Positions 27,900 through 38,131 of a DNA stretch of 48,115 nucleotides are shown here, one piece after another (position 1 is the first letter of the stretch; every line of letters begins with the position of its first letter). Both the position numbers and the translations under genes were made by a program. The DNA comes from Candidatus Parvarchaeota archaeon (GTDB lineage Archaea; Nanobdellota; Nanobdellia; JAFCGN01): positions 1 through 48,115 of the forward strand of contig JAFCGN010000005.1 of assembly GCA_017608045.1 (NCBI GenBank). The letters are read 5' to 3'. Below the pieces are notes generated by a model. It made no database searches. It saw nothing but the letters and a program-made list of their open reading frames with translations, and was not told the origin of the DNA.

Positions 27900-28952
27900 A
27901 TGAAATTTAAGCGTGTTCTTTATACTCATGAAGCTTATCCTTCTGGTCGGATTTTTCCAACAATATTATTAAAAATCCCTGATAAACATTATTGTAATGA
28001 CGAGTCTTTTCGTAATAAGTTTTCTGCGAGGTTGCATTCCAAGGAGTACAAGAGGTTCTTGTTGAAGTACTTGCATGATAAAGAGTTAGTTCCTAATAGT
28101 CTTGATTCCTTGCAAAAAAGGGTTGTGCGTGAGGCAGTAAGTAACGAGGTTGGTTTGTATGTTAAGACTTTTAATCGTATTCAAAGGATTTATAGTGGTA
28201 AGAAAGATTATGTTGATAGATTCAAAAATTTTTTGTGGGGTTCTAATATTGAGTATGTTAATAGTTATTCTAAGAGGAAGCGTCCTTTTGTTTTGAAAAA
28301 GTGTTTTTATTTTTGTCCTCCTTCAGTTCCGTTCATATTAAGTAACTTGGAACGCGTTAATGAGAGGAATAAGGACGCGTTATTGTGGGGTTTGAGGAAT
28401 GATTGTTCAACAACTTATTTCGTGGACTTATTTCTTAATGAGGAAGCGGATTTTTCCATGATGAAGTTTAATAGGAAGGGGTTGCGTGTTAAGGAGGGTG
28501 ATAATAATCTTTTTTTGTTTTGGGATAAAGTGAGGGATTCTTTTTATTATGAGAAGAATATTAATTTAAGTGGGAGTGATTATTCTCTTCGTGTTGACTT
28601 ATTCCCTTTTTATGAATTGCTTAATAAGGGTGAGTTAGGCATTCATTACGAATTAATGAATAAGAATTCTAATGAGTCTTTATTATACGACGGGTTCTTA
28701 TTAAATAGTATTGATGGGAAATCTTGTTTAAGAGAATTTCCTGTTGCAGAAAAGAAAGGTTCATTGTTTGGTGCGTCTGATATTGTTAAAATGTTTGATA
28801 TTAATAAGGTGGAGATAGTGTATAAGAATATTAATGAAATCATGTCTGATTTAGAGGACTGTTTTTTTAATGGATTAAATGAATTAATCACTACTAACAA
28901 TATTAATGATTTAGTAATGGAAAGAGTTCGCAAGGATTTATTTCTTAATTAA
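27900..28952 (+). CDS. Hypothetical protein (no family recognised)
   Basis: 350-aa ORF; codon usage visibly richer in AGG/CGT/GGT/GTT than neighbours. Confidence 0.65.
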   Translation: MKFKRVLYTHEAYPSGRIFPTILLKIPDKHYCNDESFRNKFSARLHSKEYKRFLLKYLHDKELVPNSLDSLQKRVVREAVSNEVGLYVKTFNRIQRIYSGKKDYVDRFKNFLWGSNIEYVNSYSKRKRPFVLKKCFYFCPPSVPFILSNLERVNERNKDALLWGLRNDCSTTYFVDLFLNEEADFSMMKFNRKGLRVKEGDNNLFLFWDKVRDSFYYEKNINLSGSDYSLRVDLFPFYELLNKGELGIHYELMNKNSNESLLYDGFLLNSIDGKSCLREFPVAEKKGSLFGASDIVKMFDINKVEIVYKNINEIMSDLEDCFFNGLNELITTNNINDLVMERVRKDLFLN

Positions 28953-29027
28953 GTTTTTAGTAATTCACTATATTTAATCCTTTTTTTAATAAAAATATTT
29001 AAACAAGTAATTATTCTTTTTTTACTC

Positions 29028-29426
29028 ATGGCAATAAGGGATTATACTATAGATGATTTAGGTTTTATTAAAAAATTGATGAAGAAAAAATTGGGTTTTA
29101 ATGATAATATTATTAATTCTCACATGCAAGGAATTAATTTTAATGATAAGATTTGGATTGAAGAATCCCCTGATTTCATGGGTTTTATTTGGTGCAAGCT
29201 TAGAGGGGATAAAATGTTCATAAAACTCTTGTATTCTGAAAATAATGTTGAAAGCATAAAAAACTTACTTATGTATGCAGAAAGTTTTTGCAGAGTTAAT
29301 AATATTAGAAGTATTTTTGCTGGAGAAACGCCTTTAATAGAAAAATATGAAACAATATTTTTAGAAATGGGTTATGAAATAGTGAAAGACCCTTTAATGG
29401 GAAGAGTTTTACATAAACCGCTTTAA
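29028..29426 (+). CDS. GNAT-like acetyltransferase
   Basis: MAIRDYTIDDLGFIKKLM... FLEMGYEIVKDPLMGRVLHK C-terminal pattern. Confidence 0.55.
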   Translation: MAIRDYTIDDLGFIKKLMKKKLGFNDNIINSHMQGINFNDKIWIEESPDFMGFIWCKLRGDKMFIKLLYSENNVESIKNLLMYAESFCRVNNIRSIFAGETPLIEKYETIFLEMGYEIVKDPLMGRVLHKPL

Positions 29427-29494
29427 TTTTGAAATTTTTTTTTTGATTTTCTCAAAACTCAAATTATTTATTATGCAAGAACATATTTTATTCT

Positions 29495-30739
29495 ATGAGC
29501 AAAAAACTTGCATTTATAATAATTGATGGCATGGCAGATGTTAAAATAAAAACCCTAGGAAATAAGACTCCTTTAGAATTTGCTGAGACTAGTGGGATGG
29601 ACTTATTAGCAAGGCATGGTTTAAGTTCTAAAATTTATACTGTGAATAAGGGTTTTATGCCTGAGAGTGATGTTGCTAATCTCTGCCTTCTCGGGTATGA
29701 TTTAAGAAATCATGTGGGAAGAGCTGCTTTTGAAGCAGAAGGAATGAACATAAAATTAACAAAAAACCAAGTAGCTTTTAGAGCTAATTTTGTGAAATTA
29801 AATGAAAAACAAGAAATTGAAAATATAAGAGGGTATCGCCTTTCAACTTCTTTAAATAAAAAATTGTGCAAAAAATTGAGCATGAGAATACAGGGAATAA
29901 AGATAAAAGTCATACCTGGTGAAAGTTATAGGGCTTTAGTAATTTTTAGTGGAAAGAATTTAAGCACAAACGTGAGCAATACGCATCCATTTTACAAGAA
30001 AATTGAAGGCACAAGATATAGTATGGCAATGCCTTCAACAAAAAAAGGAAGGATAAAATTATGCAGGGCATTATCGCCTGATGCAATTTTAACTGCTTAT
30101 GTAGTGAATCAATTTACTGAAAGAGCAAGAAGAATACTTAGTGCATTAAACAATCCAACAGTGAATGGCATTGTTTTAAGAGATGCGAGTAAGCAAGATA
30201 AGAATCCAACACTTTTTTCGAAAAAGTATGGATTGAAAATGCTTACAATAACTGAAAGATTTCTTGAAAAAGGTTTAAGCAAATTTTTAGGCATTGATAT
30301 AATAGATTCCTTAAATACTCAGGCAAAAACATTAAAACAGGATTGTAAAAGAAAGTTAAATCTTTTTTTTAAAAATTATAATAAATATGATGGTTTTTAT
30401 ATTTTCCTTAAAGGACCTGATGAACCATCTCATGACAAAAATCCTTCATTAAAAGCAAGAATGATTGAAATAATTGATGAGAATCTAATTATTCCTTTAA
30501 TCGAAAAATTAAGCAAAAAAAACTTATTAAAAAACACGATTATTTGCATAACTACTGATCATACAACAAGTAGTTTACTTGGTGCTCATACTGATGCTCC
30601 TGTTCCTGTTGTTGTTTTTGACAGCAAGCACGATGATAATGTTAAAGCATTTAATGAAAAAGCATGCAAAAAAGGAAAACTCCCTGTTAATTATGGCAAG
30701 GATTTAATGCCTTATCTTGTAAAAATAATGAAAGATTAA
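29495..30739 (+). CDS. apgM: 2,3-bisphosphoglycerate-independent phosphoglycerate mutase, archaeal type
   Basis: FIIIDGMAD, PESDVANLCLLGYD, GPDEPSHDKNP, CITTDHTT. Confidence 0.9.
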   Translation: MSKKLAFIIIDGMADVKIKTLGNKTPLEFAETSGMDLLARHGLSSKIYTVNKGFMPESDVANLCLLGYDLRNHVGRAAFEAEGMNIKLTKNQVAFRANFVKLNEKQEIENIRGYRLSTSLNKKLCKKLSMRIQGIKIKVIPGESYRALVIFSGKNLSTNVSNTHPFYKKIEGTRYSMAMPSTKKGRIKLCRALSPDAILTAYVVNQFTERARRILSALNNPTVNGIVLRDASKQDKNPTLFSKKYGLKMLTITERFLEKGLSKFLGIDIIDSLNTQAKTLKQDCKRKLNLFFKNYNKYDGFYIFLKGPDEPSHDKNPSLKARMIEIIDENLIIPLIEKLSKKNLLKNTIICITTDHTTSSLLGAHTDAPVPVVVFDSKHDDNVKAFNEKACKKGKLPVNYGKDLMPYLVKIMKD

Positions 30740-30778
30740 AGAATTTAATAAATTCAAATAAATTAAAAAATAAAAAAA

Positions 30779-31126
30779 TTAACCGAATAATCCGCTTAAC
30801 CCGCTTGCTGCTTCTTCTGTGCTTATTTCTTTCTCTTCTTCTTTCTTTTCTTCTTGTGGTGCTGCTTCTTGTTTTGCTTCAACACCAACAGTTGCTGTTG
30901 CAACTGGCACTGCTTTGCTTATTGCTTCTTCTATATTCACATCACTAAGAGCTGCAACAAGTGCTTTAACTCTTGCATCATCTACTTGTAATCCCGCTGC
31001 TGTCATTACTTTTTTCACATTTTCTTCATTGATTTCTTTGTTTGCTTTGTGCAGCAATAATGCGGCATAAATATATTCCATCTTTTTTACCTCCAATTTT
31101 TTAAACCATTTTTTATCAGTCATCAA
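30779..31126 (-). CDS. rpl12: 50S ribosomal protein P1 (L12)
   Basis: [30 protein letters not shown]...acidic tail GLSGLFG; true start likely the internal MEYIYA. Confidence 0.93.
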   Translation of the reverse strand: MMTDKKWFKKLEVKKMEYIYAALLLHKANKEINEENVKKVMTAAGLQVDDARVKALVAALSDVNIEEAISKAVPVATATVGVEAKQEAAPQEEKKEEEKEISTEEAASGLSGLFG

Positions 31127-31976
31127 ATATTTTTGCTTTTAAGGCTTTTGCTTGTGATTCTCCTAAAAGCAGTAAATCATTAGTATTTTCTGAAGTCAAT
31201 ATTCTTGCATTAAATGATAAATTCCTTGCATCATTGTATGCTTTCGTCAAAAGCAATTCTATTGTTTCTTTTATTAAAACACCGCTATTGAATGCAAGAT
31301 TAATTCCTTGTGTGTGTGCTTTGCTAATATTGTTAATATATTGTTCAAGGTCAATGTGTAATTGCTCAGCAAGATAAATCGCTCCTCCCTCACTTACAGC
31401 TTTTAAAGTTAAACCAACTTTCATAGGTTTTTTATCAAGTTTTTTCATAATCTTTGCTTTTGTTTCATCAATAATATCTCCTTTTTTTGCAATTATTGTG
31501 TCTTTTATTACTGTTAATTTCCCGTTTTCAACCTTTGTTTTTATTCCTGCCATTGCAAGTTCTCCTATCATAGGTCCTGGAGTAAATTGTGTTGGTCCTG
31601 CTTTTACAATAATATCTTCAGGCGCGACCTCTCCAGGTTTAGCAAAAGCAGGCACTTGATTTTTTTCTATTAACCTATTAAGTTTAAAAGCATCTAAATT
31701 TGTTAAAATAAGAGCAGGAATTTCAGACACGTAATCAGAGAGTTCTAATAATTTTCCTCCAACATTTTTTAACGCTCTTTTAATTATTGTTTTTTTAGAA
31801 ACAATTATTTTTGCTTTTCCAATTAAAGATTTTCTTATGCTTTGATATTGGCTTGAAGGCAATGATTTAAGGGTTAAGACTCCAACAACACTATATTTCT
31901 TTATATCTTCTGTTAATTCTTTCACTTTATCTATCTTCCATTGCGGGATTTTTGCTGCTTTCTTGTCATTGTTCAT
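31116..31976 (-). CDS. rplP0: 50S ribosomal protein uL10 (P0)
   Basis: [21 protein letters not shown]... [18 protein letters not shown]. Confidence 0.93.
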   Translation of the reverse strand: MNNDKKAAKIPQWKIDKVKELTEDIKKYSVVGVLTLKSLPSSQYQSIRKSLIGKAKIIVSKKTIIKRALKNVGGKLLELSDYVSEIPALILTNLDAFKLNRLIEKNQVPAFAKPGEVAPEDIIVKAGPTQFTPGPMIGELAMAGIKTKVENGKLTVIKDTIIAKKGDIIDETKAKIMKKLDKKPMKVGLTLKAVSEGGAIYLAEQLHIDLEQYINNISKAHTQGINLAFNSGVLIKETIELLLTKAYNDARNLSFNARILTSENTNDLLLLGESQAKALKAKIFDD

Positions 31977-32644
31977 TCTTCCCTCACCTTTATTGCCTTG
32001 CTCATTGTAAATTTGACATAAAGGGCGCGTATTTGGTTTTTTCCACCAGGCAATGCGTGCTCTACAGCGTTATAAACAGTCATTACATTGCTTGCTAATT
32101 CCTCGTCTTGCATATCTTCTGTGCCTAATTTTAAATTTATAACTGGGGATTTTGATTGAGAAATAATAACCATTTTATCCAATTTTTTAACAAGAGCTTC
32201 TAATTTACTTGTTGGAGGAACAATAAGTCCTGCTTTTGGATTTGGCATTTTTCTTTTGCTTCCTAAGTATTTGCCAAAAGTGGTAGCAATATCTGCCATT
32301 ATATTTGCTTGTGCAATAAAGAAATCATAGGATCTTACAAGTTTTCTTGTTTTTCTTGAATTAGACTTGTATTCTCCGAAATCCTTTTTTTCTATTACCA
32401 TAGCACAATATTTTTTTGCTTCTTCTGATAATTCTTTATCAACTAATGCACAAACTTTTAAGTTCTTAGTTCTTGGATACGGTAATTGAATAATTAAATC
32501 AATCTTATTTCCTGGTTTTTTAAAATCAATTCCTTTCAACGCTATGGATAAATCAAATGATTGAAGAAAATTTACTTTCTTTTTCCTATTTTTTTCTTCT
32601 TCTCTAAGTTTTGTTATTGCTTTTAACACATCGGATTTTTTCAT
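31973..32644 (-). CDS. rpl1: 50S ribosomal protein uL1
   Basis: LPYPRTKNLKVCALVD, FGKYLGSKRKMPNPKAG. Confidence 0.93.
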   Translation of the reverse strand: MKKSDVLKAITKLREEEKNRKKKVNFLQSFDLSIALKGIDFKKPGNKIDLIIQLPYPRTKNLKVCALVDKELSEEAKKYCAMVIEKKDFGEYKSNSRKTRKLVRSYDFFIAQANIMADIATTFGKYLGSKRKMPNPKAGLIVPPTSKLEALVKKLDKMVIISQSKSPVINLKLGTEDMQDEELASNVMTVYNAVEHALPGGKNQIRALYVKFTMSKAIKVREE

Positions 32645-32695
32645 TTTTTTAATCCTCCTGCCTAAGCAGTAAATTTTATCAAAAAAGTTTATTAT

Positions 32696-33184
32696 TTAAA
32701 TATTATCATTTAATTTATTATCATATTTTCCGGAGTCCACATCTTTTATTACGTTTTTTGGATTTTCACCTTCAACAGTAATTCCCATTGAAACGCAAGT
32801 TCCAAGGATTTCCTTAACTTGTGATTTTAATTTATAGCTTGCCATAGCGTCTTTTTTTGCTTTAGCAACTTTTACAATTTGATCAAACGTTAAATCGCCA
32901 ATAATCTCTGTTTTAGGCGTTTTACTTCCTTTTTTCGCATTTAATTCTTTAAGAAGAAGTTGGCTTGCAGAAGGGGTTCCAACAGTTATTTCAAATTCTT
33001 TTGTTTCAGTATCCACAATAACTTTTACAGGAACTTGCATTCCAGCAAATGCTTTTGTTTTTTCGTTTATTTTATTCACTACATCAGATATGTTTATTTT
33101 TAAAGGACCTAATGTTGTTCCCATTTGAGGTCCTGCACTTGCTTTTCCTCCTTCAACAATCAAATCTAAAGTAATGCTTGGCAT
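32696..33184 (-). CDS. rpl11: 50S ribosomal protein uL11
   Basis: LDLIVEGGKASAGPQMGTTLGPLKINI, GTCVSMGITVEGENPK. Confidence 0.93.
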   Translation of the reverse strand: MPSITLDLIVEGGKASAGPQMGTTLGPLKINISDVVNKINEKTKAFAGMQVPVKVIVDTETKEFEITVGTPSASQLLLKELNAKKGSKTPKTEIIGDLTFDQIVKVAKAKKDAMASYKLKSQVKEILGTCVSMGITVEGENPKNVIKDVDSGKYDNKLNDNI

Positions 33185-33241
33185 GAAAAGAAAAGATTAA
33201 CTAATCATTTAAAAACTTAACGTAAAAATATTTTTTTTTAG

Positions 33242-33427
33242 TGGGGTCGGAGGGATTTGAACCCCCGCCAACGGGTATCCCCGCAATAATGCATGTTTTG
33301 CATTTTGCTGCTCCAGAAACACATCATTGGTTTTCTTAACCTCTGCTAACCTTCTTAACATCATTAATTTATCAACAAATTTTTTTTCTCTGGAGCCCGG
33401 TATCCTACCAGGTTAGACGACGACCCC
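33242..33427 (-). tRNA. tRNA-Trp (CCA) with 113-nt intron (approx. 33277-33389)
   Basis: Acceptor GGGGTCG/CGACCCC; spliced loop CTCCAGA; BHB-like boundary: CTCC-AGA ... GGGG-ATA gives splice between positions 37 and 38. Confidence 0.88.
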
Positions 33428-33618
33428 TATAAAAAAAATAATCCAAGAATTGTTTAAAAACATTATTCTTTTTGTTTTTTATAAGAATCTTTGATTGAAT
33501 AAAAAATTTCTTTTTACAAAGTCTTTCATTAAGTTTATAAAGGGGTATTCTTACATATTTGGTATTATTAAATTATTTAAATCCTTATGAACTAAACTTG
33601 TTAAGGAGTTAATAAAAA

Positions 33619-33813
33619 ATGAATTTCATGAAAAAACTGAATATTAAACACCACTTATTAGAGTATAAGAGAATAATTAAAATTAGTAAAAAACCAAGTA
33701 AAAAAGAATTTGAAGAGGTTTTAAAAATAACAGGAATCGGAACAATCATCGTAGGATTTATTGGTTTTGTAATTCAATTATTATTTCAATTAGTGGAGGT
33801 TGTTTTACAATGA
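33619..33813 (+). CDS. secE: Preprotein translocase subunit SecE
   Basis: KRIIKISKKPSKKEFEEVLKITGIGTIIVGFIGFVIQLLFQL. Confidence 0.88.
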   Translation: MNFMKKLNIKHHLLEYKRIIKISKKPSKKEFEEVLKITGIGTIIVGFIGFVIQLLFQLVEVVLQ

Positions 33814-34259
33814 TTTATGCAGTAAGAATTACAGCAGGCAGAGCAAATCAAGTCATTGATAAATTATTAGCACTTGCTAAAAGAGGCAGAAGCAACATTT
33901 ATTCAATACTTGCGCCTGCAGGAGTTAAGGGGTATATTTTTGTAGAAGCAGGTTCAAGAGAGGATGTTGTCTCTGCAATTTATGGTATTAGTTATGCTAA
34001 AGGAGTTATTAGTGGGAATGTGAGTATGAAAGAAATAGAACACTTTCTTGAACCAACAAAAACAAAAATTAGAATTAACAAAAATGATATTGTGGAATTA
34101 ATAAGCGGGCCTTTCAAAGGTGAAAAAGCAAGAGTAACAAGAGTGAATAAACTGAAAGAAGAAATTGTTGTAGAATTACTTGAAGCAGCAGTACCAATAC
34201 CTGTAACAGTAACTTTAGATTCTATAAGGATTATAGAACATAAAGGAGATGAAAACTAA
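33810..34259 (+). CDS. spt5: Transcription elongation factor Spt5 (NusG)
   Basis: GVKGYIFVEA, KOW: GPFKGEKARVTRVNKLKEEIVVEL; overlaps secE stop by 4 nt. Confidence 0.93.
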   Translation: MIYAVRITAGRANQVIDKLLALAKRGRSNIYSILAPAGVKGYIFVEAGSREDVVSAIYGISYAKGVISGNVSMKEIEHFLEPTKTKIRINKNDIVELISGPFKGEKARVTRVNKLKEEIVVELLEAAVPIPVTVTLDSIRIIEHKGDEN

Positions 34260-34654
34260 GCAATCTCCTTTTTAAACCAACTTCCCAGAAAACTATTGTT
34301 TATTTTAAGAAGTAAGTTTTTATACAGGTGTTGTGGGTGGAGGAAAACAGTGCCATAAGGTTTATACCATTCATTGTTTTCAAAATGCCCTAAATGTATT
34401 TTATAATGTTTTTTTAGGGATTCCACTGGTTTTTCAATTCTTTTTAATCTTTCTTCAAAAAGTTCTGGTAAATGAAGATAACAATCTCCTCCTTGATCAA
34501 TGGTAGCACTAAAAATCTCTGTGTTTTCTTTAAAAACTAAGAAGAACTCGCCATCTTTTTCAAACAAATCTTTTAAACCATGCACCTTGTTTTTAGCAAC
34601 TAAATCTTCCAAATCTTTTCTTATTTTGTGATATAAAAAATAATCATCTTCCAT
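34256..34654 (-). CDS. Hypothetical protein
   Basis: 132-aa ORF, convergent with spt5. Confidence 0.6.
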   Translation of the reverse strand: MEDDYFLYHKIRKDLEDLVAKNKVHGLKDLFEKDGEFFLVFKENTEIFSATIDQGGDCYLHLPELFEERLKRIEKPVESLKKHYKIHLGHFENNEWYKPYGTVFLHPQHLYKNLLLKINNSFLGSWFKKEIA

Positions 34655-34818
34655 TTCATCCCTCCAGAGAATTGTTTTCTCTAAAAATGAGTGTAATGCA
34701 ATGGGGACTTATAAAAAAAATTGTGTTCTCCTCCAATATTTTTAAAAAAGAAAAAATGTTTAATGTAATGATATATTCTCTTCATTTCTTGCAAGAAATT
34801 GCTTCAAAGAACATACTA

Positions 34819-35048
34819 CCCCTTTCTTGTAAGAAAGGTGTAAGTTACCCCAAAGAACATATTAAAATAAAATATAAAGAAGGTTCTGACTGCCCCAAAG
34901 AACAAATAAGGGAGTTAGTAAGAACCGTAGGTTCTTACAGAGGTATCGGAACATGTAGGTTCTGATTGCTGGAGGTTCTTAATGGTTGCTAAGTATTTAT
35001 TAAGGGAGGTATCGGAACCGTAGGTTCTGATTGCTGGAGGTTCTTACT
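34819..35048. repeat. Dispersed palindromic repeat, expanded copy 2
   Basis: ctttcttgtaagaaag; gggagttagtaagaaccgtaggttcttac (34910-34938); two near-identical units gaggtatcggaac(a/c).gtaggttctgattgctggaggttctta; three c(c/t)caaagaaca words. Confidence 0.9.
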
Positions 35049-36177
35049 CGTTAATGAATCTAATGCCTAATTCGTTTTCTATTTCTTTTTTTCTTGCTTC
35101 GCCTATTGTTTTTTCTTTTCCAAAAATTTGCGGGCTTTTAACTCCTGTTACAACAAGCATTGCTCTAAGAGTATCGTGTAAATCAGGACTTACTTGTGCT
35201 CCCCATATGATTTTAGCATCTGGGTCTAAACGCGCACTTATTGTTTCAACAACTTCTCTTGACTCATCAAGTGTCATGCTCGAACCGCCAATTACATTGA
35301 TTAAAGCTCCTGTTGCACCACTTATATCCACGTCTAATAATGGGTTATTAATTGCTTTTTCAACAGCTTCAATTGCTCTATTCTCAGTATCGCTCTCGCC
35401 AACGCCAATCATTGCAACTCCTCCTTCTTGCATTACTGCACGTATATCAGCAAAATCTAAATTTATTAAACCTGGTTTTGTGACTAATTCTGCAATTCCT
35501 TTTACAGCATTTGTGAGAATTTCATCAGCAACTTTAAATGCCATGTGCAATGGTAAATCAGGTGCAATTTCTAAAAGTTTATCGTTTGGAATAACAATTA
35601 AAGTATCAACATTGTCTTCAAGGTCTTCCAATCCATCCATTGCATTCTCCATTCTGCTTTTTCCTTCTATTTGAAATGGTAAAGTCACTATTCCTACTGT
35701 TAAAGCTCCTGATTTTCTTGCTATTTCTGCTATAACAGGTGCAGCTCCTGTTCCTGTTCCTCCTCCAAGACCGCAAGTAACAAATACCATGTCACTTCCT
35801 TGAACTAATTGTTTTATCTCTTGCTCGCTTTCTCTTGCTGCTTCTCTCCCAACAGTAGGGTCTGCTCCTGCTCCAAGTCCTGCTGTTAATTCTTTTCCAA
35901 TAAGCATTTTTTTATCTGCAATAGAACACAATAAATCTTGTGCATCTGTATTAACAACCACTAATTCAGCTCCTTTTATACCCACTTCACTCATTCGTGT
36001 TATAGTATTGCAACCAGCACCACCCACGCCAATTACTTTAATAGCTGTTTTTTTTTGAGCCAAGAGTTCTTCAAGTTCTGCATCAATATCTCTTGTTTTG
36101 CTCATGTCTGGTCTTGGCGCTTTTATTCCGTCAAATTTTTTTGCTTTTTCCACCACGTTTCCAATTAATGACTCCAT
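35044..36177 (-). CDS. ftsZ: Cell division protein FtsZ
   Basis: [34 protein letters not shown]. Confidence 0.95.
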   Translation of the reverse strand: MESLIGNVVEKAKKFDGIKAPRPDMSKTRDIDAELEELLAQKKTAIKVIGVGGAGCNTITRMSEVGIKGAELVVVNTDAQDLLCSIADKKMLIGKELTAGLGAGADPTVGREAARESEQEIKQLVQGSDMVFVTCGLGGGTGTGAAPVIAEIARKSGALTVGIVTLPFQIEGKSRMENAMDGLEDLEDNVDTLIVIPNDKLLEIAPDLPLHMAFKVADEILTNAVKGIAELVTKPGLINLDFADIRAVMQEGGVAMIGVGESDTENRAIEAVEKAINNPLLDVDISGATGALINVIGGSSMTLDESREVVETISARLDPDAKIIWGAQVSPDLHDTLRAMLVVTGVKSPQIFGKEKTIGEARKKEIENELGIRFINE

Positions 36178-36367
36178 AATAATCCCCTCAGTATTGAGTT
36201 ATTTTTTTGCAATATAAATTTATTTATTATTGCAAATAAATAAATTTGTTATTTTAATTGCCAATTATTAAAGTAAATGAATCTTTTCTTTTATAATTAT
36301 TATGGTATTAGAGTTAAAAAGTATTGTAAAAAAATAAAGAAAGTATTTAATTATTTTCAATACCCCT

Positions 36368-37048
36368 TTATTTCCTATGGAACTTAATGTTTGGTAAAAA
36401 AATTTTGGTGAAATGTTCTTTTGGCATTTTTTTTAGATAAATAAAACCAAAAATTGCAACAACAAGTCCTCCAATAGTATCAAAAATAAGGTCAAGCATT
36501 GTATCATTTAAACTAACTTGATAATTTGCACTAAAGACAATATCAAGAAGATACTCTCCGATCTCCCATAAAGCACCTATGGATATTGTAAGCAGTAAAA
36601 TCAAGAAAAAAGTTGCGTGTCTATTCATTTTTGTTTCAGTGTATTTATCCACAATAACAGCTGTAACAAAACCAAGCAATGCAATTGTCATAGATGTGAA
36701 AAAGTGAGAGATTTTATCATAAATAGGGTATAAGCTGGAATACCAATTATTCACATTACCAATAAAGTATAAATAAAGTGAAAAAACAAGCAAAAATTCA
36801 ATTTCGCAAGGCAAAACAATACCGTACTTTTTTTTAAAAAAAATTGGAGAAATTGCTAAAATAAATGAAAAAATACCTGCTAAAAACCATAAAAAGTTTT
36901 TTGAATAAAGTGAATAAAATATGTAAAAAATAATTAAAATCTTCATAATAAAAGATAATGTTATTGCTATTTTGTCTCTTATATCTGTTTTACTAAAATT
37001 TAGTTCAAATATTTCTAAAAAGTTCATAATTACTTGAAATACAAGCAA
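36368..37048 (-). CDS. DUF2238/YjdF-like membrane protein
   Basis: YDKISHFFTSMTIALLGF, SIGALWEIGEYLLD, DTMLDLIFDTIGGLV. Confidence 0.7.
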   Translation of the reverse strand: MLVFQVIMNFLEIFELNFSKTDIRDKIAITLSFIMKILIIFYIFYSLYSKNFLWFLAGIFSFILAISPIFFKKKYGIVLPCEIEFLLVFSLYLYFIGNVNNWYSSLYPIYDKISHFFTSMTIALLGFVTAVIVDKYTETKMNRHATFFLILLLTISIGALWEIGEYLLDIVFSANYQVSLNDTMLDLIFDTIGGLVVAIFGFIYLKKMPKEHFTKIFLPNIKFHRK

Positions 37049-37051
37049 ACC

Positions 37052-37669
37052 TTATTTTATTTTCTTTTTTTGTGCTTCAATTTTTTCTGCTTTAACTTCA
37101 ACTTTTAAATTAGCATAAGTTTCTAAGTCTTTGTTCAAAATCTTTTCCAACTCTTTTGCAAACTCTTTTTTCACACCTTTTATTAAAACTTTATTTTTTT
37201 CAATTGCATACAATGTTTCAGGTATTCCAAGACGTGCTTTTATCACTGTCTTTATCTTCTCTTTATCTTCTTTTATTTCTTTCAAAATTTTAACATCATA
37301 AATCACATCTTTTCCTGCTAAAGGATTATTAAAATCAACAATAACTCTTCCACCACTAACGCTTCTTACAAGACCTTGCTTATCATTAATTGTAAGCACT
37401 AAACCAGGAACAGGGTTTATTTTTTGTTTTTTAAATTCTTTTATTGGAATTAATTTAAGCAAGTTAGGGTTTCGTTTTCCAAATGCTTTTTCACAAGGTA
37501 TTTCAATAGAATAATTGTCTCCAATTTCGTGCTTTTCAAAACTCTCGTCTAAGCCAGAGATAACATAACCTGCTCCGGAAATTATGTTTATTTCGCCTTT
37601 ATCAAATATTTTATTGTTAACTTTTGTTTTTGCTGTATAAGATAATTTAATAAATGTTCCTTTTTTCAT
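37052..37669 (-). CDS. FKBP-type peptidyl-prolyl isomerase (SlyD-like)
   Basis: MKKGTFIKLSYTAKTKVNNKIFD..., GLDESFEKHEIGDNYSIEIPCEKAFGKRNP, VDFNNPLAGKDVIYDVKI. Confidence 0.88.
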   Translation of the reverse strand: MKKGTFIKLSYTAKTKVNNKIFDKGEINIISGAGYVISGLDESFEKHEIGDNYSIEIPCEKAFGKRNPNLLKLIPIKEFKKQKINPVPGLVLTINDKQGLVRSVSGGRVIVDFNNPLAGKDVIYDVKILKEIKEDKEKIKTVIKARLGIPETLYAIEKNKVLIKGVKKEFAKELEKILNKDLETYANLKVEVKAEKIEAQKKKIK

Positions 37670-37733
37670 AAACTGCGCACCTTTAAAATAAAAAAGAGAA
37701 AAAAAAGAGGATTTTAAATATTTTTTTGCCTTT

Positions 37734-38039
37734 TTATTTTGTTGGGTTTTTGATTTCTTTTCCTTTGCTTTTCAGCGTCAAACTTATTGTTGAAACGTTC
37801 AACTTTCCACCTTCTTTGCCGTCAAGTTGTTGTGTTCCAATTTCAATAGGTCCAATTTCGAGATTGTTTTCCATGAACCTGTTTTTAACAATTTCTGCAA
37901 CATCTACTGCTTTGCTAATTGCTTTTCCGCGTGCTTTCACGCACACTTCTTCAGCACCATTCTGAAATTGCGTTATTACTGCTAATACATAATTCATTGG
38001 TGGTTTTGAACCAATAAACACTGTGTTATCGTTTGCCAT
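37734..38039 (-). CDS. albA: DNA/RNA-binding protein Alba
   Basis: [49 protein letters not shown]. Confidence 0.93.
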   Translation of the reverse strand: MANDNTVFIGSKPPMNYVLAVITQFQNGAEEVCVKARGKAISKAVDVAEIVKNRFMENNLEIGPIEIGTQQLDGKEGGKLNVSTISLTLKSKGKEIKNPTK

Positions 38040-38131
38040 AGTTTTTACACCTCTATTTTTGTTTTTTGTCTTTTTGACTAAATTTTAGTTAAGGATTAAG
38101 GGTTTATAAAAATTTAGTTTATTAAAACTTC

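Noticed and set aside
27694-28952. Integrated element at tRNA-Lys
   Set aside because: No second copy of the tRNA 3' end, integrase or viral genes seen; kept only as an observation on the orphan gene.
34672-34965. 97-aa plus-strand ORF
   Set aside because: Most of it lies in the dispersed repeat array; no protein-like features.
35054-35674. 206-aa plus-strand ORF inside ftsZ
   Set aside because: Antisense of a strongly conserved FtsZ gene; low-complexity Ser/Ile-rich product.
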